From: SIG607 sp045648445
Lineage (GTDB): Bacteria; Bacillota; Clostridia; Oscillospirales; Acutalibacteraceae
Reading direction: 5' to 3'
DNA length: 64,000 nucleotides
Assembly: GCA_045648445.1 (NCBI GenBank)
Contig: JAZRNY010000012.1
Location: forward strand, 1-64,000
Shown here: piece by piece, positions 41,523-50,456 of the stretch
How positions within the stretch are numbered: position 1 is the stretch's first letter
How the letters are laid out: each line of letters begins with the position of its first letter
Translations under genes and position numbers: made by a program
Notes under the pieces: model-generated
Told to the model about the DNA's origin: nothing
Seen by the model: the letters and a program-made list of their open reading frames with translations, nothing else
The model's database searches: none

Positions 41523-42215
41523 TTGAAACTTACCTTCGGTAAAGGCGTTATTCACGGATTGCCGATTTTTTTGGGCTATCTTTCCGTGTCGTTTGGACTT
41601 GGTATAACGGCTGTTTCCAGTGGGCTTTCCTTTTTGGAGGCTACCGTTATTTCCGCTACTAATTTAACTTCAGCCGGTCAAGCGGCAGGTATTGAAGTAA
41701 TTGCGGCAGAGGGAACGCTTATAGAAATGGCGTTAACGCAGTTTATAATAAATCTCCGTTATGCGCTTATGGGTATATCACTTTCGCAAAAACTTGATAA
41801 ATCATTTAGTGTGCCTTATAGAATGGTTACTGCGTTTGGTATTACCGATGAGATATTCGCCCTTTCATATTCACAAAAATCGCCAGTAACGCCAAATTAT
41901 ATGTTAGGTATGATATTTATATCTTGGCTGGGTTGGACGTGCGGTACCTTGGTAGGCGCATTGGCAGGATCTTTTTTACCTGCAATAATTACCGGTGCAT
42001 TGGGAATAATGCTTTACGCTATGTTTGCGGCTATTGTAGTACCTGTTGCGCGAGATAATAAAAAGGTGCTTTTTGCCGCCCTTATTTCAGTTGTGCTTAG
42101 CGTTTTCTTTAAGTACCTTACTAATTTGTCTAGCGGTTTTACCATAATTATATGCGCGATTATTGCTTCGGTTATAGCGGCGCTCATTTTTCCTGTTAGT
42201 GAGGTGGAAGAATGA
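41523..42215 (+). CDS. azlC: Branched-chain amino acid export permease AzlC
   Basis: Large subunit of the AzlCD exporter for branched-chain amino acids. The 230-aa protein has the family start GLPIFLGYLSVSFGLGI, the motif ATNLTSAGQAAG, NLRYALMGISLSQK, and several membrane helices. TTG at 41523 is the start, with AAAGGAAG upstream. It overlaps azlD by 4 bp. Confidence 0.92.
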   Translation: MKLTFGKGVIHGLPIFLGYLSVSFGLGITAVSSGLSFLEATVISATNLTSAGQAAGIEVIAAEGTLIEMALTQFIINLRYALMGISLSQKLDKSFSVPYRMVTAFGITDEIFALSYSQKSPVTPNYMLGMIFISWLGWTCGTLVGALAGSFLPAIITGALGIMLYAMFAAIVVPVARDNKKVLFAALISVVLSVFFKYLTNLSSGFTIIICAIIASVIAALIFPVSEVEE

Positions 42216-42511
42216 GTATTGCGATTTATATTTTGATAATGGCAGGGGTTACCTACCTTATTCGTATGATACCATTTACGGTCTTTAGACGTAAAATTAA
42301 ATCAAGATTTATTAAAAGTTTTCTTTACTACGTGCCCTATACGGTACTGTCTGCAATGACATTCCCGTCAATATTTTATTCTACGGGAGAGTTTTATTCC
42401 GCGCTTTTGGGAACAATAACTGCGCTTGTTTTGGCATTCTTTAAAAAGCCTTTAATTGTTGTTGCGCTTAGCGCGGCGGCTGTAGCGCTGATTACCGCAT
42501 TAATTATTTGA
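42212..42511 (+). CDS. azlD: Branched-chain amino acid export subunit AzlD
   Basis: A 99-aa membrane protein and partner of AzlC. It has the family motif VTYLIRMIPFTVFRRKI in the first part, YVPYTVLSAMTFPSI in the middle, and three hydrophobic segments. Coupling to azlC by ATGA overlap confirms the assignment. A bidirectional terminator follows. Confidence 0.92.
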   Translation: MSIAIYILIMAGVTYLIRMIPFTVFRRKIKSRFIKSFLYYVPYTVLSAMTFPSIFYSTGEFYSALLGTITALVLAFFKKPLIVVALSAAAVALITALII

Positions 42512-42549
42512 ACAAAAAACTACCGAAGTATTCTTCGGTAGTTTTTGTT
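42512..42549. terminator. Bidirectional terminator azlD/asnS
   Basis: AAAAACTACCGAA pairs with TTCGGTAGTTTTT around a 6-nt loop between two convergent genes. Confidence 0.88.
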
Positions 42550-42557
42550 TATTGTTA

Positions 42558-43952
42558 TTAGAATTCGGCAGAACCGGTTGTGCGTGGGAAGGGGAGTACG
42601 TCGCGGATGTTAGCAATTCCGGTAACGTACATTATTAAACGTTCAAAACCAAGACCGAAACCGGCGTGTTTAGCACCGCCGAAACGGCGAAGATCTAAAT
42701 ACCAACCGTATTCTTCTTCGGTACCACCGATTTCTTCAATACGTTTAACAAGAAGGTCTAACCTTTCTTCACGCTGACTTCCGCCTATAATTTCACCAAT
42801 TCCGGGAACAAGACAGTCAACTGCGGCAACTGTTTTGCCGTCGTCGTTAAGTCGCATATAAAAGGCTTTGATTTCTTTAGGATAGTTTGTAACGAATAAT
42901 GGCTTTTTGAATACTTCTTCGGTTAAATAACGTTCGTGTTCGCTTTGCAAATCGCAACCCCATTCAACCTTGTATTCAAATTTGTGACCGCTGTTTTGTA
43001 AAATTTCAACAGCCTCGGTATAGGTAACGGTTGCAAACTCGGAATCAATGACGTTTCTGAGTTTATCCTTAAGACCTTTTTCGAAGTGAGCCTCAAAGAA
43101 ATCAAGTTCGTTTTGGCAATTGTCGTAAATATACGAAAGAACGTATTTGAGCATATCACGGGCAAGTTCCATATCGTCTTCAAGGTCAGCAAATGCGATT
43201 TCGGGTTCAATCATCCAAAATTCTGCTGCATGACGAGCGGTGTAAGATCTTTCGGCGCGGAAGGTGGGACCAAAAGTGTATACTTTACCAAAAGCCATTG
43301 CCATTGCTTCTGCCTGAAGTTGTCCCGAAACGGTAAGGCTGGTGCCTTTGCCGAAAAAGTCTTCGCCAAAATCAACCTTGCCTTCTTCGGTTAATGGAGG
43401 ATTGCCAACGTCAAGAGTTGTTACTCTGAACATTTCGCCTGCGCCTTCGGCATCGCTTGTTGTGATAAGAGGAGTGTGCGCATAAACAAATCCTCTTTCA
43501 TTAAAGAATTTGTGAATAGCATACGCGGCTACAGAACGCACTCTGAAAGCGGCGGAAAATGTATTGGTACGTGGGCGAAGATGCTGAATGGTACGAAGAT
43601 ACTCAAGTGAGTGACGCTTTTTTTGTAAAGGATATTCGGGAGAGGAGGCGCCTTCGATTATAATTTCTTCAGCCTGAAGTTCGAAAGGCTGTTTCATTTC
43701 GGGTGTTGCAACTAAGTTGCCCTTTACACAAATTGCAGAGCCTACGTTAAGAGCGGCAATTTCGTTGTAGTTATTTAAGGATTCTTCGCTAAATACAACC
43801 TGAAGGTTTTTAAAGGAAGAACCGTCATTAAGTTCAATAAAGCTTATGTTTTTGGAATTACGTGAGGTTTTTATCCAACCGCATACTGTAATGTTTTTGC
43901 CTGTGTAAGCGCTTTCGTCTTTAAACAGGGTGGTAATTTCGGTACGTTTCAT
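42558..43952 (-). CDS. asnS: Asparaginyl-tRNA synthetase
   Basis: Class IIb synthetase that charges tRNA-Asn. The 464-aa protein has the N-terminal OB-fold (VCGWIKTSRNSKNISFIELNDG), motif 2 FRAERSYTARHAAEFWMIEPE and motif 3 GFGLGFERLIMY. The AsnRS form, rather than AspRS, is shown by the HAAEFWMIEPE segment and short length. It is transcribed alone from a consensus promoter, with no T-box leader in the roughly 30-nt 5' region. Confidence 0.95.
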   Translation of the reverse strand: MKRTEITTLFKDESAYTGKNITVCGWIKTSRNSKNISFIELNDGSSFKNLQVVFSEESLNNYNEIAALNVGSAICVKGNLVATPEMKQPFELQAEEIIIEGASSPEYPLQKKRHSLEYLRTIQHLRPRTNTFSAAFRVRSVAAYAIHKFFNERGFVYAHTPLITTSDAEGAGEMFRVTTLDVGNPPLTEEGKVDFGEDFFGKGTSLTVSGQLQAEAMAMAFGKVYTFGPTFRAERSYTARHAAEFWMIEPEIAFADLEDDMELARDMLKYVLSYIYDNCQNELDFFEAHFEKGLKDKLRNVIDSEFATVTYTEAVEILQNSGHKFEYKVEWGCDLQSEHERYLTEEVFKKPLFVTNYPKEIKAFYMRLNDDGKTVAAVDCLVPGIGEIIGGSQREERLDLLVKRIEEIGGTEEEYGWYLDLRRFGGAKHAGFGLGFERLIMYVTGIANIRDVLPFPRTTGSAEF

Positions 43953-43985
43953 ACATACATCTCCTAAAATTTAACATATACACCT

Positions 43986-44014
43986 ATTATACACTTAAAT
44001 TTGCAAAAGGTCAA
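43986..44014 (-). promoter_or_regulatory. Promoter of asnS
   Basis: Minus-strand TTGACC and TATAAT separated by 17 bp, 34 bp upstream of the asnS start. Confidence 0.85.
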
Positions 44015-44021
44015 TTTTAAC

Positions 44022-44050
44022 TTGATATATTTTGCAATATATTTTATAAT
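44022..44050 (+). promoter_or_regulatory. Promoter of pcrA
   Basis: TTGATA (44022-44027), 17 bp and TATAAT (44045-44050); a second TATAAT occurs 10 bp later. It is back-to-back with the asnS promoter. Confidence 0.75.
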
Positions 44051-44095
44051 AATATATAATAATTTATAGTTTTAGGCAATTTTAGGAGTTTTATT

Positions 44096-46435
44096 ATGAC
44101 CGATGCGCAGTTTATCAAACTGAGAAAAGATATTATCCGCAAGGAATTTTCAAATATGAATGACCGTCAGTTTGAGGCGGTAACCACAACAAAGGGCCCG
44201 GTACTTGTTCTTGCAGGCGCGGGAAGCGGAAAAACAACGGTTCTTGTTAACAGAATAGCATATCTTGTTAAATACGGAAATGCCTATAATAGCGATGTTG
44301 TTCCGTTCTTTAATGAATTTGAAACAAATACTATGAACGATTATTTGGACGGCACAACCGATAGCATTAATAGTGATATTTTGGCGGTTGACCCTGTTAG
44401 TCCGTGGAATATTCTTGCTATTACGTTTACAAATAAAGCGGCAGGTGAGTTGAAAGAGCGAATTAATGCAAAACTTACTGATGAAGGCGTTGATATATGG
44501 GCAGGTACTTTTCACTCGATTTGCGGTAAAATTCTGCGCCGACATGCTGAACTTTTAGGGTATGATTCTCATTTTACGGTGTACGATACCGACGATCAAA
44601 AACGTCTTTTAAAAGAAATTATGAAAGGCTTTAACGTTGATGATAAGGCATTCCCCGTAAAAATGGTGATGAGTGAAATTTCTCACTCTAAGGATAGACT
44701 TATTTCTCCTGAAGAATATCGCGCTCAAAACGGTGGCGATTTCAGAAAAAAGGTTATTGCTGACATATACGAAGCGTACGCTAAAAATCTTAAAGAGTTC
44801 GACGCTATGGATTTTGATGATATGATTGTCAATACTGTTGAACTGCTTAAAAACTTTCCAGACGTTAAAAATATTTATCAACGAAAATTTAAATATATAA
44901 TGGTGGACGAGTATCAGGATACCAACTATGCTCAGTATATGCTTGTTAAACTTCTTGCCGAAGGCGAAAATAACATTTGCGTGGTGGGTGACGATGACCA
45001 AAGTATTTACCGTTTTAGAGGGGCTACTATTGAAAATATTTTAAATTTTGAAGATGAGTACGATGATGCTAAGGTAATAAGACTTGAACAGAACTATCGT
45101 TCAACGTCCCATATTCTTGATGCGGCTAATGCGGTAATTGCCAATAATAAAGGCAGAAAGGGCAAAACACTTTGGACCGATAATGGCGATGGTGTTCCTA
45201 TTGAAGTATATACGGCTCAGGATCAAATGGACGAGGCTAAATACGTTGCAGAAAAGGTTTTCTTTAATATGCGAAACGGAGCAAAAGCATCGTCTAACGC
45301 AGTTCTTTACCGAATGAATGCTCAGTCTGCAGCGCTTGAAAACGTATTTGCGCGAAGCGGTGTGGCCTATACTGTTGTGGGCGGCACAAAGTTCTTTGAC
45401 AGAAAAGAAATAAAGGACGTACTTGCATATTTGCAGGTTGTAAATAATCCGAACGATAATATTCGTTTAAAACGTATTATAAATGAACCTAAAAGAGGGA
45501 TAGGCGAGACTACCATTAGTAAGGCAAGTGAAATTGCCGACGGACTTGGGATGTCGTTGTTTAATGTTTTATGCCAAAGCGAAAATTATCCTTCTTTAAG
45601 CAGATCGGGAGGTAAACTTAAAGAGTTTACCGATATGATAAAGGAACTTATTAAATTAAGTGAAGTCGTTTCGGTTCACGAACTGTGTCAGGAAGTAATT
45701 GAAAAAAGCGGTTACGTTAATGCGCTGATTGCGGCAGGTCCTACCGAAAAGGATAGAATTGAAAACGTAAAAGAACTTAGCAGTACGATTTTGCAGTACG
45801 AACTTGAAAATGACCAACCGACTCTTTCAGGTTTTTTAGAAGAAGTTGCGCTTGTTAGTGATCTTGATTCTCTTGACAGTAGTCAGGATAGAGTTATAAT
45901 GATGACGGTGCACAGTGCAAAGGGTCTTGAGTTTGATAACGTTTTCCTTATTGGTTGGGAAGAGGGAATTTTTCCGGGCACTCAGTCAATATTTTCCGGC
46001 GCGGAAGAAATTGAAGAGGAAAGACGCCTCGCTTACGTTGCTATAACACGAGCCAAAAAGACGCTTCATATTACCAATGCGTACACGCGTATGCTTTACG
46101 GCTCAACAAACCGTAATCCCGAATCAAGATTTTTAAAAGAAATTCCCGAGAAACTTTGCAAAAAAAGCGGTATGAAGCGTAACGAAACGCCAAGAATTTC
46201 TGTATCTCCGTCGGTTTCAAATTCAACTTACGGACAAAAGAGTTTTTATACTCCCGGTGTTAAAAAGGAAACCGCTAACTATACTGCAGGAATGACGGTA
46301 GAACATAATACCTTTGGTGTTGGTAAAATACTTAAAACCGTGCCTATGGGAAGTGACACCTTGCTGGAAATTCAGTTTAACGGTGTAGGACTTAAAAAAC
46401 TTATGGCGGGATTTGCAAAATTAAAAATTCTTTAA
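44096..46435 (+). CDS. pcrA: ATP-dependent DNA helicase PcrA (UvrD family)
   Basis: 3'-5' helicase for repair and for clearing RecA and stalled polymerases. The 779-aa protein has a Q-motif (NDRQFEAV), Walker A GAGSGKT (41-47), Walker B VDEYQDTNYAQ, QSIYRFRGA, VHSAKGLEFDNVF and AYVAITRAKK. The C-terminal region with AGMTVEHNTFGVGKIL is the PcrA RNA-polymerase-binding Tudor-like domain. An insertion of about 45 acidic residues (from about residue 62) sits between motifs I and Ia; it is not typical of PcrA. Confidence 0.95.
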   Translation: MTDAQFIKLRKDIIRKEFSNMNDRQFEAVTTTKGPVLVLAGAGSGKTTVLVNRIAYLVKYGNAYNSDVVPFFNEFETNTMNDYLDGTTDSINSDILAVDPVSPWNILAITFTNKAAGELKERINAKLTDEGVDIWAGTFHSICGKILRRHAELLGYDSHFTVYDTDDQKRLLKEIMKGFNVDDKAFPVKMVMSEISHSKDRLISPEEYRAQNGGDFRKKVIADIYEAYAKNLKEFDAMDFDDMIVNTVELLKNFPDVKNIYQRKFKYIMVDEYQDTNYAQYMLVKLLAEGENNICVVGDDDQSIYRFRGATIENILNFEDEYDDAKVIRLEQNYRSTSHILDAANAVIANNKGRKGKTLWTDNGDGVPIEVYTAQDQMDEAKYVAEKVFFNMRNGAKASSNAVLYRMNAQSAALENVFARSGVAYTVVGGTKFFDRKEIKDVLAYLQVVNNPNDNIRLKRIINEPKRGIGETTISKASEIADGLGMSLFNVLCQSENYPSLSRSGGKLKEFTDMIKELIKLSEVVSVHELCQEVIEKSGYVNALIAAGPTEKDRIENVKELSSTILQYELENDQPTLSGFLEEVALVSDLDSLDSSQDRVIMMTVHSAKGLEFDNVFLIGWEEGIFPGTQSIFSGAEEIEEERRLAYVAITRAKKTLHITNAYTRMLYGSTNRNPESRFLKEIPEKLCKKSGMKRNETPRISVSPSVSNSTYGQKSFYTPGVKKETANYTAGMTVEHNTFGVGKILKTVPMGSDTLLEIQFNGVGLKKLMAGFAKLKIL

Positions 46436-46453
46436 TATATTACTTTTAATATT

Positions 46454-46462
46454 TGGTATAAT
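46454..46462 (+). promoter_or_regulatory. Extended -10 promoter before DUF975-like gene
   Basis: TGG plus TATAAT (46457-46462) forms an extended -10 element 30 bp before the next start. The -35 region is poor. Confidence 0.5.
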
Positions 46463-46491
46463 GTTTATATAAATTTTTGGAGTTGAAGTAT

Positions 46492-47280
46492 ATGGTAACA
46501 ACCAAAGCAGTAAAATCAACTGCGCTGATTACGCTTAAAGGTAATTGGGCTGTTTTTTGCGCACAGGCAATGGTTCCTGTTTTTGCTACTATAATTGTAT
46601 TGCTTTCTTGTGTACTTCTTTCTTTACCTCTCGGTGATATTTTGGCATCTCTTATATTTGCTATATTATTTACTTTTGTTGTGGCACCTCTTTGGTTGGG
46701 TACTGTAAGAACCTATTGGAGAAGCGCTAACGGTGTAAATGACGGTGTTTCGGGTTGTTTTTATTATTTTTCTGATAAACAAGAATATAAGAAATGTTTA
46801 AAGTATAGCCTAAGAATATTACTTCATTGGACAAAGGTTGTTTTTATATTGCTTCTTCCGGCGTTAATACTTTATGTGTTCACAAGCAGTGAAATCTATG
46901 AGTATTTCGGTATTTCAATACCTTTGTTTTTAATTAATTTGCGATACCTTGACGGTGTGTTTTATTTAGCGGCGTTAATCGTATCGATAGCGCATCTTAT
47001 TACTATTTATCTTCAGGCATTTCTTTTTGTGAGTTGTGAAAATATGACGCCTAAAGAATGTTTTGAAAAGGGAATAGAATTAGGAAAATATACAAAAAGC
47101 AGATTTTTTACCCACTTGTTAGGTTTTAGCGGTTGGATACTTTTATCGGTAACGCTTATTCCTTTAATTTTTACTTTGCCTTATCTTTTAATGTCTTACG
47201 TAGTAGAGTGCCGTTATAACGTAGCCTTTTATAATCTTTCGGGTCAAGCTCAACAAGATATGCCTATTTATAACGTATAA
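46492..47280 (+). CDS. DUF975-like membrane protein
   Basis: A 262-aa polytopic membrane protein with about six hydrophobic segments. The N-terminus (VKSTALITLKGNWAVF), FVVAPLWLGTVRTYWR and LLMSYVVECRYNVAFYNL resemble the DUF975 family of unknown function. ATG at 46492 has a GGAG site upstream; the upstream in-frame codon lacks a ribosome site. It is followed after 12 bp by another membrane-anchored unknown, with which it probably forms an operon. Confidence 0.7.
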   Translation: MVTTKAVKSTALITLKGNWAVFCAQAMVPVFATIIVLLSCVLLSLPLGDILASLIFAILFTFVVAPLWLGTVRTYWRSANGVNDGVSGCFYYFSDKQEYKKCLKYSLRILLHWTKVVFILLLPALILYVFTSSEIYEYFGISIPLFLINLRYLDGVFYLAALIVSIAHLITIYLQAFLFVSCENMTPKECFEKGIELGKYTKSRFFTHLLGFSGWILLSVTLIPLIFTLPYLLMSYVVECRYNVAFYNLSGQAQQDMPIYNV

Positions 47281-47292
47281 AGGAGAAAAAAT

Positions 47293-47694
47293 ATGAAAAC
47301 GTCTTTAAAATATATGATTTACTATATTTTTATATTTGTGGTTTTAATTGCTAATATTTTCTTCTATGTAAAGGATAGGTTTTTTTATAATATGGAAGAA
47401 CTACCCGAAGGACAGTTTTTATATAGTTCAATGTCTCCTGATAATACTCGTTCAGCCGAAGTTTACCGAGTAGATACTCCAAGAGGCAGCGCCATTCGTG
47501 TAGAGTTGAGAAGTTTTAACTTTTCCGATAAAGAAAACGTTGTAAGCGAAGAAAAAAATATTTATTGGGCAGTTGATAAATCGGTTGTAACTGTTGGTTG
47601 GGAAGACAACAATATTGTTACGGTTGATACAAAAACTCTTGACGTTTCAAAGGGCGAAACCTACGATTCAAGAAAAATCACCACACAACATTAA
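47293..47694 (+). CDS. DUF5412-like membrane-anchored protein
   Basis: A 133-aa protein with an N-terminal membrane helix (about 7-28) and an external beta domain. The sequence SSMSPDNTRSAEVYRV, then KNIYWAVDKSVVTVGWEDNN, resembles the DUF5412 family, whose members have a comparable anchor and a KxIYW-containing beta fold. Function unknown. AAAGGAG precedes the ATG. A short terminator follows. Confidence 0.65.
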   Translation: MKTSLKYMIYYIFIFVVLIANIFFYVKDRFFYNMEELPEGQFLYSSMSPDNTRSAEVYRVDTPRGSAIRVELRSFNFSDKENVVSEEKNIYWAVDKSVVTVGWEDNNIVTVDTKTLDVSKGETYDSRKITTQH

Positions 47695-47718
47695 GAGTCC
47701 CAAGGGCTCTTTTTGTTT
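47695..47718 (+). terminator. Short terminator
   Basis: GAGTCCC and GGGCTC form a small stem followed by TTTTTG, between the DUF5412-like gene and the methyltransferase gene. Confidence 0.6.
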
Positions 47719-47732
47719 TAAGAGGAAACATA

Positions 47733-49088
47733 ATGGAAAAAAACAGTGAATTTATACTAGATATAACCGACGTAACTGTCGAGGGCAACGGCGTTGGTAA
47801 ATATGAAGGAATATCCGTATTTGTACCCGGTACTGCAGTCGGCGATAAAGTAAAGGTACATATTGTAAAGGTTAAAAAGAATTTTTGTTTTGGCAAGGTT
47901 ATAGAGATTGTTGAACCAAGCAATTTTAGAATTAACGTGGATTGTCACGTATTTTCTAAATGTGGTGGTTGCGTTTATCGTCATATAAGTTACGAAAGTG
48001 AATTAAATATCAAACAAAAACGCGTGGAAGAAACAATGCGACGTATAGGTGGTATTAACGTTAGCGCTAAACCAATACTTTTTGGCAACGATAAAAGATA
48101 CAGAAACAAGGCGCAGTATCCTGTTGATAACTGTGGAGAAGTTGGCTTTTACGCCGTTCATTCTCATAGAATTATTCCTGTTAAAGACTGTTTATTGCAA
48201 CCGGATGAGTTTAGTGTGATTGCCGATAATTTAAAAGAGTATATGCAAAAGTTTAATATTTCTTCATATAACGAAGAAACCGGCAAAGGCGTAATTCGTC
48301 ATCTTTACATCAGAAAGGCTACCGCTACTAACGAAATAATGGTAGCGCTTATTATTAATGCAAAAAAACTTGGCAATACCGACTATTTTATCAACCGTCT
48401 TAAAGAAGTTTTAAAAGAAAACTTTAAAACCTTTGTACTTAATATAAATACCGACAAGACCAACGTAATTCTTGGGAAAGAAAACGTTGTGCTATATGGT
48501 GACGGATATATTACCGATGTTTTAAGGGATAATAAAATCAGAATTAATCCCTTGTCTTTTTATCAGGTTAATCGTAATATGGCTGAACTACTTTATAAAA
48601 AGGCAGAAGAATATCTTGAACCTGATAATAAAAATATTCTTGACCTTTATTGCGGTGCAGGAACAATCGGTCTTTCTTTTGCTAATTCGGCAAAAAGTAT
48701 AATCGGTGTCGAAATTATCCCCGAAGCAATAGAAGATGCAAAGTTTAACGCCGATTTAAACGGAATAAAAAATGCGCGTTTTATTTGCGCTGATGCTTCC
48801 AAGGCGGCTAAGATTTTAAGAGATGAGGGGGTTAAAACCGACGCAGTTGTTCTCGATCCGCCGAGAAAGGGTTGTGAAAGTGAACTTCTTTCGGTTATTG
48901 CCCAAGATTTTGCTCCGGAAAGAATTGTTTACGTTTCCTGCGACGTGGCAACCCTTGCCAGAGATGTTAAAATTTTAGAAGAAAAGGGCTATAAAGTGGT
49001 AGAATATACTCCCGTTGACCTTTTCCCGAGAACTTCTCACGTCGAAACGGTAGCGCTTCTTATAAAGGGAGAAAGTTATGCAAAATAG
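47733..49088 (+). CDS. 23S rRNA (uracil-C5)-methyltransferase, RlmD/RlmCD family
   Basis: SAM-dependent enzyme that methylates C5 of uridine in 23S rRNA. The 451-aa protein has an N-terminal TRAM domain (about 1-60), an iron-sulfur motif (C71, C77, C80 and a later Cys in VKDCLL), the FYQVN motif, the SAM-binding DLYCGAGTIG and the catalytic Cys in YVSCDVATLARD. The complete TRAM and 4Fe-4S elements suggest this is the main enzyme. In Firmicutes one enzyme may modify both U747 and U1939. It overlaps the next homologue by 11 bp. Confidence 0.9.
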   Translation: MEKNSEFILDITDVTVEGNGVGKYEGISVFVPGTAVGDKVKVHIVKVKKNFCFGKVIEIVEPSNFRINVDCHVFSKCGGCVYRHISYESELNIKQKRVEETMRRIGGINVSAKPILFGNDKRYRNKAQYPVDNCGEVGFYAVHSHRIIPVKDCLLQPDEFSVIADNLKEYMQKFNISSYNEETGKGVIRHLYIRKATATNEIMVALIINAKKLGNTDYFINRLKEVLKENFKTFVLNINTDKTNVILGKENVVLYGDGYITDVLRDNKIRINPLSFYQVNRNMAELLYKKAEEYLEPDNKNILDLYCGAGTIGLSFANSAKSIIGVEIIPEAIEDAKFNADLNGIKNARFICADASKAAKILRDEGVKTDAVVLDPPRKGCESELLSVIAQDFAPERIVYVSCDVATLARDVKILEEKGYKVVEYTPVDLFPRTSHVETVALLIKGESYAK

Positions 49089-50268
49089 AAGAAGTAAAAC
49101 GGAAACGATTAAAAAAGTCGGCAAGGGCAACGGCTGTCCTCATTATAAAAAATGCGGTGGCTGTCATCTTCAGAATATGACCTATGCTGAACAACTTAAA
49201 TTTAAACAAATAAAAATGATAAAGTTGCTTGGTAAATTCTGTCACGTTAAAGAAATTATCGGTATGGAAAATCCACTCCACTACAGATGTAAGGTTCAGG
49301 CAGCTTTTTCTAAGGATAAAACGGGCATAATTTCAGGCGTTTATCAGTCGTCGACCCACAATATTGTGCCTATTGACAGTTGTATGATAGAGGACGAAAA
49401 AGCGGATGAGATTATCGTTACCATAAGAAAACTTTTGAAATCCTTTAAATTAAAGCCCTTTGACGATAAGACTATGAGTGGTTTTTTGCGTCACGTTTTA
49501 ATCAGAAAGGGATATTATACAGGTCAAATAATGGTTGTGCTTGTTACGGGAAGTCCTGTTTTTCCGTCTTGTCGGTCCTTTATTAACGCGCTTGTTGGCA
49601 GACATCCCGAAATTACTACGGTGGTACAAAACGTTAACGGTAAATTTACCAGTCTTGTTCTTGGTGAAAAAAATATAAACCTTTTTGGCGAGGGTTTTAT
49701 TGAAGACACTATCAGTGATTTTGTTTTTAGAATTTCTCCTAAGTCTTTTTATCAGGTAAATCCCGTAATGACAAACGTGCTTTACGGCAAGGCGATAGAG
49801 TATATGAATTTAACAGGAAAAGAAACCGTTATTGATGCATATTGCGGTACGGGTACTATTGGTATTCTTGCTTCTAAAAATGCAAAACAGGTGATAGGTG
49901 TTGAACTTAACGCTGATGCCGTGCGCGATGCAAAATTTAATGCAAAGCGTAATAATATAACCAATATTGATTTTTATACCGCTGATGCAAGTGAGTTTAT
50001 GGTTGATATGGCAAAAGATGGCGTAAAGGCTGACGTTGTTATTATGGACCCACCCCGAGCAGGAAGTGATAAACGCTTTATGGATAGCGTATTTACTCTC
50101 TCTCCCGAAAGAGTGGTGTACGTTTCCTGTAATCCCGACACTCTTGCCCGTGATTTAAACTATTTTGTTCATAACGGCTACGGTGTTCGCCGTATTCAAC
50201 CCGTTGATATGTTTCCGCATACAGAGCATATTGAGTGCTGTGTGCTGCTACGTCGCACACAGCAGTGA
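49078..50268 (+). CDS. Second RlmD-like uracil-C5 methyltransferase, no TRAM domain
   Basis: A 396-aa paralogue directly after the first. The N-terminal TRAM domain is missing and the protein starts with a short basic stretch. The iron-sulfur motif (C20, C26, C29, with a later Cys in IDSCMI), FYQVNPVM, DAYCGTGTIG and catalytic YVSCNPDTLARD are intact, so it should be active. Length without TRAM recalls RlmC (U747). It starts inside the end of the first gene, behind GGGAGAAAG. Its last codons lie in a palindromic repeat, so the true C-terminus may have been altered by insertion. Confidence 0.9.
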   Translation: MQNRRSKTETIKKVGKGNGCPHYKKCGGCHLQNMTYAEQLKFKQIKMIKLLGKFCHVKEIIGMENPLHYRCKVQAAFSKDKTGIISGVYQSSTHNIVPIDSCMIEDEKADEIIVTIRKLLKSFKLKPFDDKTMSGFLRHVLIRKGYYTGQIMVVLVTGSPVFPSCRSFINALVGRHPEITTVVQNVNGKFTSLVLGEKNINLFGEGFIEDTISDFVFRISPKSFYQVNPVMTNVLYGKAIEYMNLTGKETVIDAYCGTGTIGILASKNAKQVIGVELNADAVRDAKFNAKRNNITNIDFYTADASEFMVDMAKDGVKADVVIMDPPRAGSDKRFMDSVFTLSPERVVYVSCNPDTLARDLNYFVHNGYGVRRIQPVDMFPHTEHIECCVLLRRTQQ

Positions 50269-50456
50269 TATAAATTCCTAAAAAATTTACGATATATACT
50301 ACGTATGCGATATATCTTTGATGCGATATGTTCTTGCAGAACATGATTTGGAATTTATATCATATCGCAGCAGAACTGTGTGAAGCTATATCGCATTTTG
50401 TGAATACAAAATATATCGCACGAGCAAAGCGAGTATATCGTAGAAAGGATACTATA
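50256..50456. repeat. Tract of short palindromes separated by GCGATAT/ATATCGC
   Basis: Seven 7-nt spacers punctuate the tract. Three near GCGATAT (50290-50296, 50307-50313, 50323-50329) are on one side; four ATATCGC-type (50362-50368, 50388-50394, 50413-50419, 50435-50441) are inverted on the other. An outer inverted repeat joins GATATAAATTCC (50267-50278) to GGAATTTATATC (50350-50361) and extends to CACACAG/CTGTGTG. Small palindromes fill the gaps, for example GTTC/GAAC (50330-50342) and ATTTTGT/ACAAAAT (50395-50412). It precedes an S23-type gene. Confidence 0.75.

Noticed and set aside
50328..50456. N-terminal extension of the four-helix-bundle frame
   Set aside because: It reads through the palindromic tract; the family begins at MNDRT, where AAAGGA gives a ribosome site.
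50269..50456. CRISPR array
   Set aside because: Spacers of 7 nt with palindromic, differing intervals and inverted orientation do not fit direct repeats of a CRISPR; no cas genes are present.
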